Source of the DNA: an uncultured Eubacteriales bacterium
Lineage (GTDB): Bacteria; Bacillota; Clostridia; Christensenellales; Aristaeellaceae
DNA: 45,158 bases
Direction: 5' to 3'
NCBI GenBank assembly: GCA_902765735.1
Contig: CACXBB010000014.1
Coordinates: forward strand, 1-45,158
Below the pieces are notes generated by a model. That model made no database searches. It had not been told where the DNA came from and saw only the letters and a program-made list of their open reading frames with translations. The position numbers and the translations under genes were made by a program. This document shows positions 26,426 through 34,298 of the stretch, one piece after another (the first letter of the stretch is position 1; every line of letters begins with the position of its first letter).

Positions 26426-27324
26426 CACTGCTTCACCTCCCGGCGCTCAAAGATCTTCAGCACGATCTGGGTCAGTATCAGCACGATCACGAAGAACACG
26501 ATGGCCTTGGCCGAGCCGAGGCCGTAGTTGTTGTTCTGGAAGGCCTCGCGGTAGATGTCCAGCGTGGCGGAGTAGGTCGCGCCGCCGGGGCCGCCCTTGG
26601 TGAGCGCGAGTATGATGTCGAACACCTTGAGCGAGTTGGTCAGCGACATGAATATGCAGGTCGTGATCGACGGCCCCAGCAGCGGCAGCACCACCCGGAA
26701 GAACCGCTGGCGGCCGTTGGCGCCGTCGATGCTGGCGGCCTCCAGGATCTCGCTGGGGATGGCCTGGAGCCCCGCGATGTAGAGCACGATGTAGAAGCCC
26801 AGCGACTGCCACACGCCCACCAGCGTAAGCGAGTAGAACGCCAGGGACGCGTCGCCCAGCCAGCTCAGATTCCACACCGCCCAGCCGGTCAGCTCGTACA
26901 GCTTTTCAAAGCCCTGGGTGAATATGAACTTCCAGATGAAGCCCACGATGGTCATGGACATGATGTAGGGCAGGAAGAACATGCCCCGCAGGAAGTTGAC
27001 CAGCCGGAACTTTTTTGTAAGCGCCACGGCCAGCGCCAGCGCCAGCACGTTGGAGAAGATGATGAACAGCGCCGAGTACTTGAAGGTGAACACCAGCGCG
27101 TTCACAAACTCCGGGCTGCCCGAGGAAAATATCGTCCTGAAATTGAGAAGCCCGATGAACCTTGGATTTCGGGAAATGCCGTTCCACTCCGTCAGCGCGT
27201 AAAAGCCGCTCATCACGAAGGGGATGTAGATGGCGATGAGCACCATCACCACCGCCGGCAGCGTGAACAGCAGCGTGTCCCGCAGCGCCTTGCGGTTCAT
27301 GGGGCTCATGGATCGCTTGTCCAC
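26425..27324 (-). CDS. ABC sugar transporter permease, MalF type
   Basis: 299 residues with six membrane segments. The EAA loop reads IPSEILEAASIDGANGRQRF, and LTKGGPGGATYSATLDIYREAF is typical of MalF/UgpA permeases. The start is GTG 27324 with AGGAGGAGG five bases ahead. It forms the translocation pore with the next gene. The 223-base gap upstream, towards the binding-protein gene, holds an inverted-repeat element. Confidence 0.93.
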   Translation of the reverse strand: MDKRSMSPMNRKALRDTLLFTLPAVVMVLIAIYIPFVMSGFYALTEWNGISRNPRFIGLLNFRTIFSSGSPEFVNALVFTFKYSALFIIFSNVLALALAVALTKKFRLVNFLRGMFFLPYIMSMTIVGFIWKFIFTQGFEKLYELTGWAVWNLSWLGDASLAFYSLTLVGVWQSLGFYIVLYIAGLQAIPSEILEAASIDGANGRQRFFRVVLPLLGPSITTCIFMSLTNSLKVFDIILALTKGGPGGATYSATLDIYREAFQNNNYGLGSAKAIVFFVIVLILTQIVLKIFERREVKQ

Positions 27325-27362
27325 GGCGCCTCCTCCTCTCGTTGAATGTCTGACATAAATGG

Positions 27363-27518
27363 GGCTGTCTCAATACGCATAATCATTCAAGTGTGTGCAC
27401 GCCGTAGGGGCGGCGATGCGCCGCCCGCCGTGAAGTACGCTGCGTATCGTACCCGGGCGGGCGCCGCATCGGCGCCCCTACGCTTGTTTCATGAATCCAT
27501 ATCCGTTCTGAGACAGCC
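27363..27518. mobile_element. MITE-like element with nested hairpin
   Basis: The ends are a 10-bp perfect inverted repeat, GGCTGTCTCA (27363-27372) and its complement (27509-27518), resembling insertion-sequence ends. Inside is a second, GC-rich inverted pair, GTAGGGGCGGCGATGCGCCG (from 27404) against the complementary segment ending at 27482. It has no coding capacity. It sits between the binding-protein and permease genes of one operon and would form a strong RNA hairpin. Confidence 0.65.
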
Positions 27519-27547
27519 TCGAAGGTACGCGGGAACGTCGTCGGCGC

Positions 27548-28792
27548 TTACGCGCCGGCGCCGTCCAGCTCGACCCACTTGGCCTCGATCTGCTCGCAGC
27601 AGGCGTCCTTGTCGATGCTGCCGCCGATGTAGGCCTGAATGGCCTCGCCCATGGCCTGGTTGAAGCTGTCGGAGGAGTAGCAGATGCTCAGCGCGCCCGC
27701 GCCGTCGGCGGCGGCCAGCTCAGCGCCCTGCTTGATGATCTGCATATCGGCGATCTTGGCGTCGGTGATCGGCGGGATGACGCCAGCCACATCGCAGAAC
27801 CAGCTCTTGCCGTAGTCGCTGGTGTACCACCAGTTGACGAAGTCCATCACGGCGTCGAGGTTGGCGGAATCCTTGTTGATGCGCAGCGCCTGGTCGGAGC
27901 CGGCGATGACCTGGCTCTGGGCCGGGTCGTCGGTCACGGGATAGCCCGCGAAGCCGATCTGGAGCGCATCGTCGATGGAGAGCACGTCGGCCTCGACCCA
28001 GGGGCCCTGGCCGGTGACCATGGCGGCCTTGCCGGTGCCGAAGGCGGAGACCTCGCCCGCGAGGTCGGTCTCCAGCGGCTTGTTGTCGCCGTACTTCACG
28101 CACAGGTCGATGAAGCGGAAGAAGTTGTCATACAGCGCGGGATAGTCCTTGAAGTGGGCCTCGCCCTTCTGGAAGGCGGCGACCAGCGCGGCGGGATCGT
28201 CGGTGGCGGCGTCCAGGAAGTGCTGCATGACGTGCTTGAACACCCACCACTCGGCAAAGCCGGTGGTCACGGGCTGGTAGCCCGCGGCGGAGATGGCCTC
28301 GCAGGCGGCCTCGAAGTCGTCCAGCGTCTTCGGGAACTCGATGCCGACCTCGTCAAAGATGGCCTTGTTGTACAGCATGCCGAAGTAGTTGCCCTTGAGC
28401 GCGAAGCCGTGGATCTCGCCGTCGCCGTAGGTCATCATGGCGGCCACGGCGGGGTCCATCGCCTCGGCGGCGGGGGTGCCGGCGAAGTTGTAGGAATACT
28501 CGGCGTAGTCGGCGATCTCCTTGCCGGAGGTAGTGCCGAAGATGTCGGGGGTCATGCCGGCGTTGATGCGGGTCTTGAGCAGGGTGGGATAGTCGTTCTG
28601 GGTGGTCTCGTAGTTGATGGTCACGTTGGGCGCGACCTCCTTGTAGGCGGCGATCAGCTCGTTCACCGCGTCCGCGTACTCGGGGCTGGGGATGAACATG
28701 TTGATCTCGACGGCCTCCTCGGCCATCGCCGGAACGATGGACAGCGACAGCACCGTCGCAATCGCGATGAGCATGCAAAGCAGTTTCTTCAT
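27548..28792 (-). CDS. Extracellular sugar-binding protein of the ABC importer
   Basis: The 414-residue family-1 solute-binding protein captures the oligosaccharide outside the membrane. It has an N-terminal signal peptide (KK, hydrophobic core, then VPAMA before EEA), with no Cys after the cut. It therefore looks like a signal-peptidase-I substrate rather than the lipoprotein usual in monoderm bacteria. The mature part shows EINMFIPSPEYADAVNELI, INAGMTPDIF and FGTGKAAMVTGQG, typical of the family. It is first in the operon, ahead of the permeases and alpha-xylosidase. Confidence 0.92.
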   Translation of the reverse strand: MKKLLCMLIAIATVLSLSIVPAMAEEAVEINMFIPSPEYADAVNELIAAYKEVAPNVTINYETTQNDYPTLLKTRINAGMTPDIFGTTSGKEIADYAEYSYNFAGTPAAEAMDPAVAAMMTYGDGEIHGFALKGNYFGMLYNKAIFDEVGIEFPKTLDDFEAACEAISAAGYQPVTTGFAEWWVFKHVMQHFLDAATDDPAALVAAFQKGEAHFKDYPALYDNFFRFIDLCVKYGDNKPLETDLAGEVSAFGTGKAAMVTGQGPWVEADVLSIDDALQIGFAGYPVTDDPAQSQVIAGSDQALRINKDSANLDAVMDFVNWWYTSDYGKSWFCDVAGVIPPITDAKIADMQIIKQGAELAAADGAGALSICYSSDSFNQAMGEAIQAYIGGSIDKDACCEQIEAKWVELDGAGA

Positions 28793-28843
28793 GATCGGTC
28801 TCCTCCTTGATTCGCTTGGTCGGGCTCCCGCCCGTTTATTAAT

Positions 28844-28872
28844 ATTATATAATTAACACAACGCCGTGAAAA
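28844..28872 (-). promoter_or_regulatory. Promoter of the oligosaccharide operon
   Basis: On the minus strand TTTTCA (28867-28872), a 17-base spacer and consensus TATAAT (28844-28849), 52 bases before the binding-protein start. The weak -35 suggests an activator, but no operator is clear. Confidence 0.7.
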
Positions 28873-28950
28873 GGCGAAATTGCAAACATTTACGTGCCAA
28901 AAAAGGCACAAACCGACGGATTTTGAATGCCGATGAAGTCAGTGACTGAG

Positions 28951-29007
28951 AGGTCAGCCTTCCCCTTTAGGGGAAGGTGGCAGCCCGAAGGGCTGACGGA
29001 AGAGGTC
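28951..29007 (-). repeat. Single copy of the genome hairpin repeat
   Basis: A reversed copy of the 53-bp family: CCTTCCCCTTTAGGGGAAGG, then CAGCCCGAAGGGCTG and ACGGAAGAGGTC. It lies between divergent promoters. The rest of 28793-29114 holds only the two promoter regions. Confidence 0.8.
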
Positions 29008-29074
29008 GCATCCCTCAACAAACCGCAAAGAACCGACATCCCGGCGCTCCACGCAGCGTAGGTTGCCATTCATG

Positions 29075-29106
29075 CCTCCCTGTGATAGTATGATCGCACA
29101 GGGAGG
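29075..29106 (+). promoter_or_regulatory. Inverted repeat over the start region of the HTH-SOR gene
   Basis: CCTCCCTGTG (29075-29084) and CACAGGGAGG (29097-29106) form a perfect 10-bp inverted repeat with 12 bases between. The right arm contains the gene's ribosome site GGGAGG. A weak promoter (TTGCCA 29063-29068, TAGTAT 29086-29091) lies across it. It may be an operator for the encoded regulator, an RNA hairpin hiding the ribosome site, or both. Confidence 0.7.
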
Positions 29107-29114
29107 TGTTTTAT

Positions 29115-29693
29115 ATGGATAAATACGTGACCGGCGCGATGATCCGCAAGCTGCGCGAGGGCAAGGGCCTGACGCAGGAGGCGCTGGCGGAGCGCATCTA
29201 TGTCAGCGGCAAGGCGGTGAGCAAGTGGGAGACAGGCCAGGGCTTCCCGGACATCAGCCTGCTGGAGCCGCTGGCGGGGGCCCTGGGGGTCTCCGTGATC
29301 GAGCTGCTCTCCGGGGAGGACATCCGCAACCGGAACCGCGCCTCCAACATGCTCCGGGGCCGGTTCTACGTGTGCCCCGTGTGCGGCAACGTCATACAGG
29401 CCACGGGAGAGGCGCTGGTCGGCTGCTGCGGCATCACGCTGCCGCCCCTCGAGGCCGAGTCCGCCGACGCGGCGCACGGTCTGTGCGTGGAGACCGTGGA
29501 GGATGAATACTGCGTCACCGTCGATCACCCCATGACGAAGGACCACTATATATCGTTCCTCGCGGCGGCGTCGGATCAGGGCGTGCAGTTCGTCAAGCTC
29601 TACCCCGAGGGAAGCGCCGCGGCACGGTTCAAGATCAACAGCGTCCGGCGGCTGTACGCATATTGCAACAGGCATGGATTGTTCTGTAAATGA
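29115..29693 (+). CDS. HTH regulator fused to a desulfoferrodoxin/superoxide-reductase-like domain
   Basis: 192 residues. Residues 4-65 are an XRE-type helix-turn-helix (IRKLREGKGLTQEALAERI). The rest matches two-iron superoxide reductase. C87, C90, C104 and C105 give the CxxC...CC desulforedoxin centre. H121, H138 and H144 (HPMTKDHYI) with C184 and H187 (CNRHGLF) match the four-His/one-Cys catalytic iron site. The Glu-Lys before the first His of true reductases is missing, so a redox or superoxide sensor is more likely than an enzyme. The regulator role is inference. ATG 29115 is chosen for its 8-base spacing from GGGAGG. Confidence 0.8.
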   Translation: MDKYVTGAMIRKLREGKGLTQEALAERIYVSGKAVSKWETGQGFPDISLLEPLAGALGVSVIELLSGEDIRNRNRASNMLRGRFYVCPVCGNVIQATGEALVGCCGITLPPLEAESADAAHGLCVETVEDEYCVTVDHPMTKDHYISFLAAASDQGVQFVKLYPEGSAAARFKINSVRRLYAYCNRHGLFCK

Positions 29694-29735
29694 CAGCACC
29701 CCCGGTTTTCGCAATGAAAACCGGGGGCGCTGCTA
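29694..29735. terminator. Bidirectional terminator between convergent genes
   Basis: CCCCCGGTTTTC (29699-29710) pairs over 12 bp with 29716-29727, with further pairing of the flanking AGC/GCT. It lies between the HTH-SOR gene (plus) and the membrane protein gene (minus), whose stop codons face each other. Confidence 0.8.
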
Positions 29736-29745
29736 TCCGTGAAAA

Positions 29746-30882
29746 TTATCCGATGCCCATCTGGTTCTGCATGATCTGCTGCTGTATGATGGATGGGTCC
29801 TGCATATTCGCGGCAGCGTTTTCCAGCGTGGGCTGCTGGGTGACGGTGGGCACGTTGACCGTGGCGGGCGCGCTGCGGGCGGCCTCGGGGGTCAGGTCCT
29901 CGGGCTCGGAGGTGTCGAAGCCGCTGTCGGTCAGCGGCGCGGCCACGCCGGGCTGCACCGTGGCGGTCTGCGCGCCGATGAGCGCCGCGCCGGCGTCGGC
30001 GGGCAGGCTGGTATCAGTCTGGGCCGCGCCGACGGCACTGCCGGCGGCATTGCCGCTCACCTTGACGGGCTCCACCACCTGCCCGGCCAGCACGGTGAAG
30101 TTCACGTCGCTGGGGAAGGGGTAGTAGGCGAAGGTGGCCTTGCGCTTGCGGGGCGGCTTGTAGCCGATCACCAGGCCCAGGTTGTAGATGTCCTCGGTGT
30201 AGAGGGTGCTCACGTCAAAGCAGACCTCCCAGTCCGCGGAGGCGGCGTTCTGGCACAGCGCGCCCTCATGGGTCACGCCGGAGATGCCGGGCTTCATGGT
30301 CAGCTGGTAGGCGATGAGCTGGTTGGTCTTGGTCTGGCTGACGATCAGGAAGCACTGCATCTTGGAGGCGTCGAAGTTGGCGTCGTTGATGTAGCCGTAG
30401 CCCGCGAGGTACATGTATTTGTTGTTGTCTGCCGCGGACACGGCGCACCGGGTGATCGCCGCCTGGCAGTTCTGGGCGGCCTTGCCGGGCAGCGTGAAGC
30501 CCGCGGTGCGCGGCTGGGCCAGCATGGTGGGCGGCAGCGGCGTGGGCGAGGGCGTGGGCTCCGGCGTGGCGGTGGGCTCCGGCGTGGGAGACGGCGTGGG
30601 CTCGGGGGTGTCGGTGGGCGTGGTCAGGTCCACCTCCAGCGGGATCTCGTCGGTCTCCTCCTCTTCTTCCTCCTCCTCGGGCATGTCGAGGGCCTCCGGC
30701 CCGGGCGTCATCTCCACATAGGAGCGCACCGTGGCGTCGGGGTCCTTCATCCGGTCGGAGTAGTCCAGCTCCACCAGCGCAAAATAGATCACGGCCAGTA
30801 TGATCAACAGTATGATTAATCCGATTATGAAATAGACAACCGCCAGGCCCTTCGCCTCGCGCTTGCGTCCCTTCTTGAACAT
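29746..30882 (-). CDS. Membrane-anchored protein with acidic and Pro/Thr linker, function unknown
   Basis: 378 residues. A basic N terminus (KKGRKREAK) is followed by one membrane helix at about 13-38. Then come an acidic stretch of eight Glu near 70-77, a proline/threonine linker of TPEPTPSPTP units at about 88-118, a folded domain at about 125-270 with four Cys, and a low-complexity Ala/Thr/Gln tail. The topology suggests an extracytoplasmic domain held off the membrane by the linker. I do not recognise the domain. GGAGG lies 8 bases before the start. Confidence 0.75.
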   Translation of the reverse strand: MFKKGRKREAKGLAVVYFIIGLIILLIILAVIYFALVELDYSDRMKDPDATVRSYVEMTPGPEALDMPEEEEEEEETDEIPLEVDLTTPTDTPEPTPSPTPEPTATPEPTPSPTPLPPTMLAQPRTAGFTLPGKAAQNCQAAITRCAVSAADNNKYMYLAGYGYINDANFDASKMQCFLIVSQTKTNQLIAYQLTMKPGISGVTHEGALCQNAASADWEVCFDVSTLYTEDIYNLGLVIGYKPPRKRKATFAYYPFPSDVNFTVLAGQVVEPVKVSGNAAGSAVGAAQTDTSLPADAGAALIGAQTATVQPGVAAPLTDSGFDTSEPEDLTPEAARSAPATVNVPTVTQQPTLENAAANMQDPSIIQQQIMQNQMGIG

Positions 30883-30956
30883 TCCGCGTTACCTCCACAT
30901 CCGTTGCTGACGTAATTAGCACATGATTACTTATCCAATTTACATATCCAATCTAT

Positions 30957-30985
30957 ATCTTAAAACACCGCCGGGGCAATGTCAA
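30957..30985 (-). promoter_or_regulatory. Promoter of the membrane protein gene
   Basis: On the minus strand consensus TTGACA (30980-30985), a 17-base spacer and TAAGAT (30957-30962). Confidence 0.68.
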
Positions 30986-31138
30986 TGAAGGTAGATGAAA
31001 TATAAAGATAAAGACGATAATCGGTCACAAATCGGGCGAGGCGGTGTTCTCAGAAGTTACCAGAGTTTAACCTTCATCCCACGCGGCAGTATACATTTGT
31101 GGCGTATCATGCTGACATTCAGGGAGAGGAGGACGGCT

Positions 31139-32680
31139 ATGGCGATTGCGGAGAAGATCATCATACTGGATTTCGGCGGGCAGTACAACCAGCTCATCGC
31201 GCGGCGCGTGCGCGAGGCGGGCGTCTACTGCGAGATACTGAACTACGCCACGCCGATGGAGAAGTGGCGGGACGACGCGCTCAGGGGCGTGATCCTCACC
31301 GGCGGGCCCAACAGCGTCTACGCGGACGACGCGCCGCGGCTGGGCCGGGAGATCTTTGAGCTGGGCGTGCCGGTGCTGGGCATCTGCTACGGCATGCAGC
31401 TGATCAATTACCTGTTCGGCGGCAGGGTGGAGTCCGCGGAGGTGGGCGAGTACGGCCACACCGTGCTGCACACCGAGGACCGGGGTCTCTTTAAGGGCGT
31501 GGGCCGCGAGACCGCGGTGTTCATGAACCACAACGACCGCGTCAGCGCCGCGCCGGAGGGCTTCCACGTGGACGCCTGGACCGACCACTGCCCCGTGGCG
31601 GCGTTCTCCTGCCCGGCAAAGGGCGTGTACGGCGTGCAGTTTCACCCCGAGGTGAAGCACTCCGTGGAAGGACCGGCGATGCTTAAAAACTTCGCCTACG
31701 ACATCTGCGGCTGCTCCGGCGACTACCGCGCCGAGGACATGATCGACCGCATGATCGCCGACATCCGGGAAAAGGTCAGCGGCGGACGGGTGGTCGCGGG
31801 GCTTTCCGGCGGCGTGGATTCCTCCGTGGCCTGCGCCATCGCGGGCCGCGCGTTGGGGCCCGACCAGCTCACCTGCGTGTTCGTGGACCACGGCCTGCTC
31901 CGGCTCAACGAGGCCGAGCAGGTCATGCGCACCTACCGGGACCACCTGGGGCTCAACGTGGTGCACGTGGACGCCTCCGAACGCTTCCTCGAGGCGCTCA
32001 AGGGCGTCACCGATCCCGAGCGCAAGCGCAAGATCATCGGCGAGCTGTTCGTGCGGGTGTTCGAGGAGGAGGCCCGGAAGATCGACGCCGACTTCCTGCT
32101 CCAGGGCACCATCTATCCCGACAAGATCGAGAGCGGCATGGGCGGCTCCGCCACCATCAAGAGCCACCACAACGTGGGCGGCCTGCCCAAGGACAGCCTG
32201 TTCAAAAAGGACCACATCATCGAACCCCTGTCCCTGCTGTTCAAGGACGAGGTGCGCGCCGTGGGCGAGCGGCTGGGCATCCCCCGCGAGATGGTGTGGC
32301 GCCAGCCCTTCCCCGGCCCCGGCCTGGCCGTGCGCGTGATCGGCGAGATCACCCGCGAAAAGCTGGATATGCTGCGCGCCTGCGACGCCATCTACCTGGA
32401 GGAGCTCGAAAATGCCGGCCTCTCCGGTCAGATCTGGCAGTCCTTTGCCGTGCTCACCGGTGTGCATACCGTGGGCTGTATGGGCGATGACCGTACCTAT
32501 GGCTGCTGCGTCGCCCTGCGCGCCGTCATCTCCGATGACGCCATGACCGTCGAGGCCGCCGAGATCCCCTACCCCGTCCTCAAAAAATGTACCAGCCGCA
32601 TCATCAATGAGGTGCGCGGCGTCAATCGCGTGGTGTATGACGTCACCGGAAAACCGCCGGGAACCATTGAGTGGGAATAA
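31139..32680 (+). CDS. guaA: GMP synthase (glutamine-hydrolysing)
   Basis: Converts XMP to GMP. The 513-residue protein has an N-terminal class I glutaminase (GICYGMQLI, nucleophile C83; VQFHPEV), an ATP pyrophosphatase domain ([13 protein letters not shown]-loop) and a C-terminal dimerisation domain ending GTIEWE. ATG 31139 follows AGAGGAGG. An in-frame extension to 30995 is rejected because it lacks family similarity. From about 32430 codon choice becomes less GC-rich, and the 3' end is followed by apparent integration signals, which fits guaA 3' ends being a known insertion site for genomic islands. Confidence 0.96.
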   Translation: MAIAEKIIILDFGGQYNQLIARRVREAGVYCEILNYATPMEKWRDDALRGVILTGGPNSVYADDAPRLGREIFELGVPVLGICYGMQLINYLFGGRVESAEVGEYGHTVLHTEDRGLFKGVGRETAVFMNHNDRVSAAPEGFHVDAWTDHCPVAAFSCPAKGVYGVQFHPEVKHSVEGPAMLKNFAYDICGCSGDYRAEDMIDRMIADIREKVSGGRVVAGLSGGVDSSVACAIAGRALGPDQLTCVFVDHGLLRLNEAEQVMRTYRDHLGLNVVHVDASERFLEALKGVTDPERKRKIIGELFVRVFEEEARKIDADFLLQGTIYPDKIESGMGGSATIKSHHNVGGLPKDSLFKKDHIIEPLSLLFKDEVRAVGERLGIPREMVWRQPFPGPGLAVRVIGEITREKLDMLRACDAIYLEELENAGLSGQIWQSFAVLTGVHTVGCMGDDRTYGCCVALRAVISDDAMTVEAAEIPYPVLKKCTSRIINEVRGVNRVVYDVTGKPPGTIEWE

Positions 32681-32738
32681 GGTACAATCCGAGAAAGTGC
32701 CTGAAAACACGGGCTTTTCGAGGGTTGCGATAACCGGA

Positions 32739-32760
32739 TGATACTGTTTTGATACTATTT
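32739..32760. other. Tandem 11-bp repeats, probable integrase arm sites (attachment end)
   Basis: TGATACTGTTT (32739-32749) is directly followed by TGATACTATTT (32750-32760). Paired TGATACTATTT-like repeats are typical arm-binding sites of tyrosine integrases. They lie 59 bases past the guaA stop, at the switch from GC-rich chromosome to lower-GC accessory DNA. The core crossover site is probably in the last bases of guaA (ACCATTGAGTGGGAATAA); the matching right end is outside the window. Confidence 0.55.
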
Positions 32761-32798
32761 TCCGGGTTTCCATTATTCTGTAGGATAATACAAAAGTT

Positions 32799-32839
32799 GT
32801 CCTCTGGAAAACGACAAGATGTTTTCCAGAGGACTTTTT
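32799..32839. terminator. Strong terminator after guaA, likely bidirectional
   Basis: GTCCTCTGGAAAAC (32799-32812) pairs perfectly over 14 bp with 32821-32834, followed by five T residues. A-rich sequence on the left makes it usable for the minus-strand gene that ends at 32865. Confidence 0.92.
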
Positions 32840-32864
32840 GTATGTCGGGAGGTTTGTAGGATGT

Positions 32865-33161
32865 TTATTCGTCAATATTGGCTGATCTCTCCTTGCGCCG
32901 CTTATCGCGGGCCGCCTGTTCCAATTTGGCCTGGCTGGCGGGGTAGTTGTAGCGCCACTCGTCGTAATCCTGCTTGGTGATCATGCCGTTGGCGAGGCGC
33001 ATGGACTGCTTATGCCAAAGCTCAAGGACGTCATAAAGGTTCATGTCGGGATTGAGGGTGCGATCGAGGTGCAGGCATAACTCGCCGTCGATCTCCGCGA
33101 TCTTGAGACCATACATACTCAAGGATGTACCGATTGTAGCTGCGGCGGCTTCTTGTTTCAT
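32865..33161 (-). pseudogene. 3' fragment of an unrecognised gene joined to abiEii
   Basis: The frame gives 98 residues ending RYNYPASQAKLEQAARDKRRKERSANIDE. Its first 15 residues or so are only the AbiEii sequence read in another frame. From about SMYGLKIAEIDGEL on, it looks like the C terminus of a different protein (LWHKQSMRLANGMITKQDYD). It therefore seems to be a gene end fused to a truncated toxin gene by deletion or insertion. I cannot name the parent family. Confidence 0.5.
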
Positions 33162-33477
33162 CGATATTCGGAATCGTAAGCCCCAGCACCTCCGCAGTCT
33201 CTTTGATTGCTGCTTTCAGCTTTTTCATCTGCCCCTGGGACAGCTTTGTGTCGATTGTAATGTCGATGTCTTCAGAGAACCGTTTGATGACCTTGTGGCA
33301 CTTGGACAGGGAAGTTCCTCCTTTGAAAACCACAAATCCGAGCCGCTCCGAAAGTTCCCGGAGGATCATCGTCACATAATAATCCTTCTCGGCTACCACC
33401 GGGAGGATGTGAAACCGTTCACTTGCCAGGTTAACGGCATTCCTGAATTCTTCTTTGTTTTCATGTAGATACGCCAT
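33111..33477 (-). pseudogene. abiEii: AbiEii-type nucleotidyltransferase toxin, 3' truncated
   Basis: The start (MAYLHENKEEFRNAVNLA) and the nucleotidyltransferase core are normal: FVVFKGGTSLSKCHKVI and RFSEDIDITI with the catalytic acidic pair. Similarity stops after YNRYILEY; the frame then runs through foreign sequence to a stop at 33031. The full protein is near 290 residues, so more than half, including the C-terminal domain, is missing. It overlaps the antitoxin gene by 17 bases, the normal arrangement. Toxicity is unlikely. Confidence 0.75.
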
Positions 33478-34102
33478 TGAGCAACCCCACCTCATACATA
33501 TTCTTATAAATCCGTTCCGGGTAATAGGACAGGTATTTCCTCAAGGAATCAAAGCCTATCCGTTTCTTTTTCATATAACCCACCAATCTGTCCGTAAGCT
33601 CCGTTCCGTCAAGCTCGGAAATATCAACGATCTCTTTTAGGAGATCCAGGAACTGAAGCGTATTGGCATTCTGTTCGTCGATAGTCACATACGGCTTCTT
33701 AAGAATAACCCGCAGATTTGCAAGCTGCGTCTCCCGATACTCGGTAGTGGCCTTGTTGGTATATACCTCATACACCATCGGAACCTGTGTGGTGATCCCA
33801 AGCTGGTTTGCAAAAAGCATTCCGCCAATATATCCACAGCGTCCCGCGCCGTCCATCAGATATTTCTTTTTTATGACTTCTTCAACAGACAGGGTCGAGC
33901 CGGAACGAAATATGGATTTTTTCGGAAGATAATAAATCCCGGTGTCAAACCGCTTAAGCCGGCCATCCTCAGTCAGTTTTTTAAGCTGCTGCCTGACGGA
34001 CACATCCTTCACACCCGGAACACTGATATCCGATAGGAAAATCGGTTCGTTTTCAGAGTAGTTCTGGCGAAGGTACTCGTAAACAGTATCGATCTGCGCC
34101 AT
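33461..34102 (-). CDS. abiEi: AbiEi-type antitoxin / transcriptional regulator
   Basis: 213 residues with an N-terminal winged-helix part (VSVRQQLKKLTEDGRLKRFDTGIYYLPKKS), then a C-terminal antitoxin domain of the AbiEi/DUF6088 type (CGYIGGMLFANQLGITTQVP). Such proteins neutralise AbiEii and repress their own promoter. It looks intact, and GGAGG lies 8 bases before ATG 34102. With the toxin gene broken, it may survive only as a regulator or an anti-addiction remnant. Confidence 0.82.
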   Translation of the reverse strand: MAQIDTVYEYLRQNYSENEPIFLSDISVPGVKDVSVRQQLKKLTEDGRLKRFDTGIYYLPKKSIFRSGSTLSVEEVIKKKYLMDGAGRCGYIGGMLFANQLGITTQVPMVYEVYTNKATTEYRETQLANLRVILKKPYVTIDEQNANTLQFLDLLKEIVDISELDGTELTDRLVGYMKKKRIGFDSLRKYLSYYPERIYKNMYEVGLLNGVST

Positions 34103-34129
34103 ACTTCATTCCTCCATTTAATACATTTT

Positions 34130-34183
34130 AGAAGTATTCTACTTCTCGCTTGTTATTATACGTCTAAAGATCCTGTTTTGCAA
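34130..34183 (-). promoter_or_regulatory. abiE promoter with inverted-repeat operator
   Basis: On the minus strand TTGCAA (34178-34183), a 17-base spacer and TATAAT (34155-34160). Just downstream, AGAAGT (34130-34135) and ACTTCT (34141-34146) form an inverted repeat between the start site and the gene, a natural place for AbiEi autorepression. Confidence 0.75.
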
Positions 34184-34235
34184 GTCCTTTTAAGCAGTTG
34201 CTCTGCAACATTTTTGTAAAGACCCCCTGATAACG

Positions 34236-34293
34236 CAAAAAAGCAGCCCACCAAGCAAGCCATCCAGCGTTTGGATAGCAGCTTAGTGGGCTG
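34236..34293 (-). terminator. Terminator with AGCCCAC stem (copy 1)
   Basis: CAGCCCACCAAGC (34244-34256) pairs, with one mismatch, with 34281-34293; an inner CATCCA/TGGATA stem closes the loop. Read on the minus strand it ends in TTTTTT. It follows the 50-residue gene at 34299-34451. Two sibling hairpins occur at 35178 and 44661. Confidence 0.75.
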
Positions 34294-34298
34294 GTGTT

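Noticed and set aside
30883-31138. Purine riboswitch or other RNA switch before guaA
   Set aside because: I could not find the conserved loop motifs or a terminator in the leader; only weak promoter-like sequence is visible.
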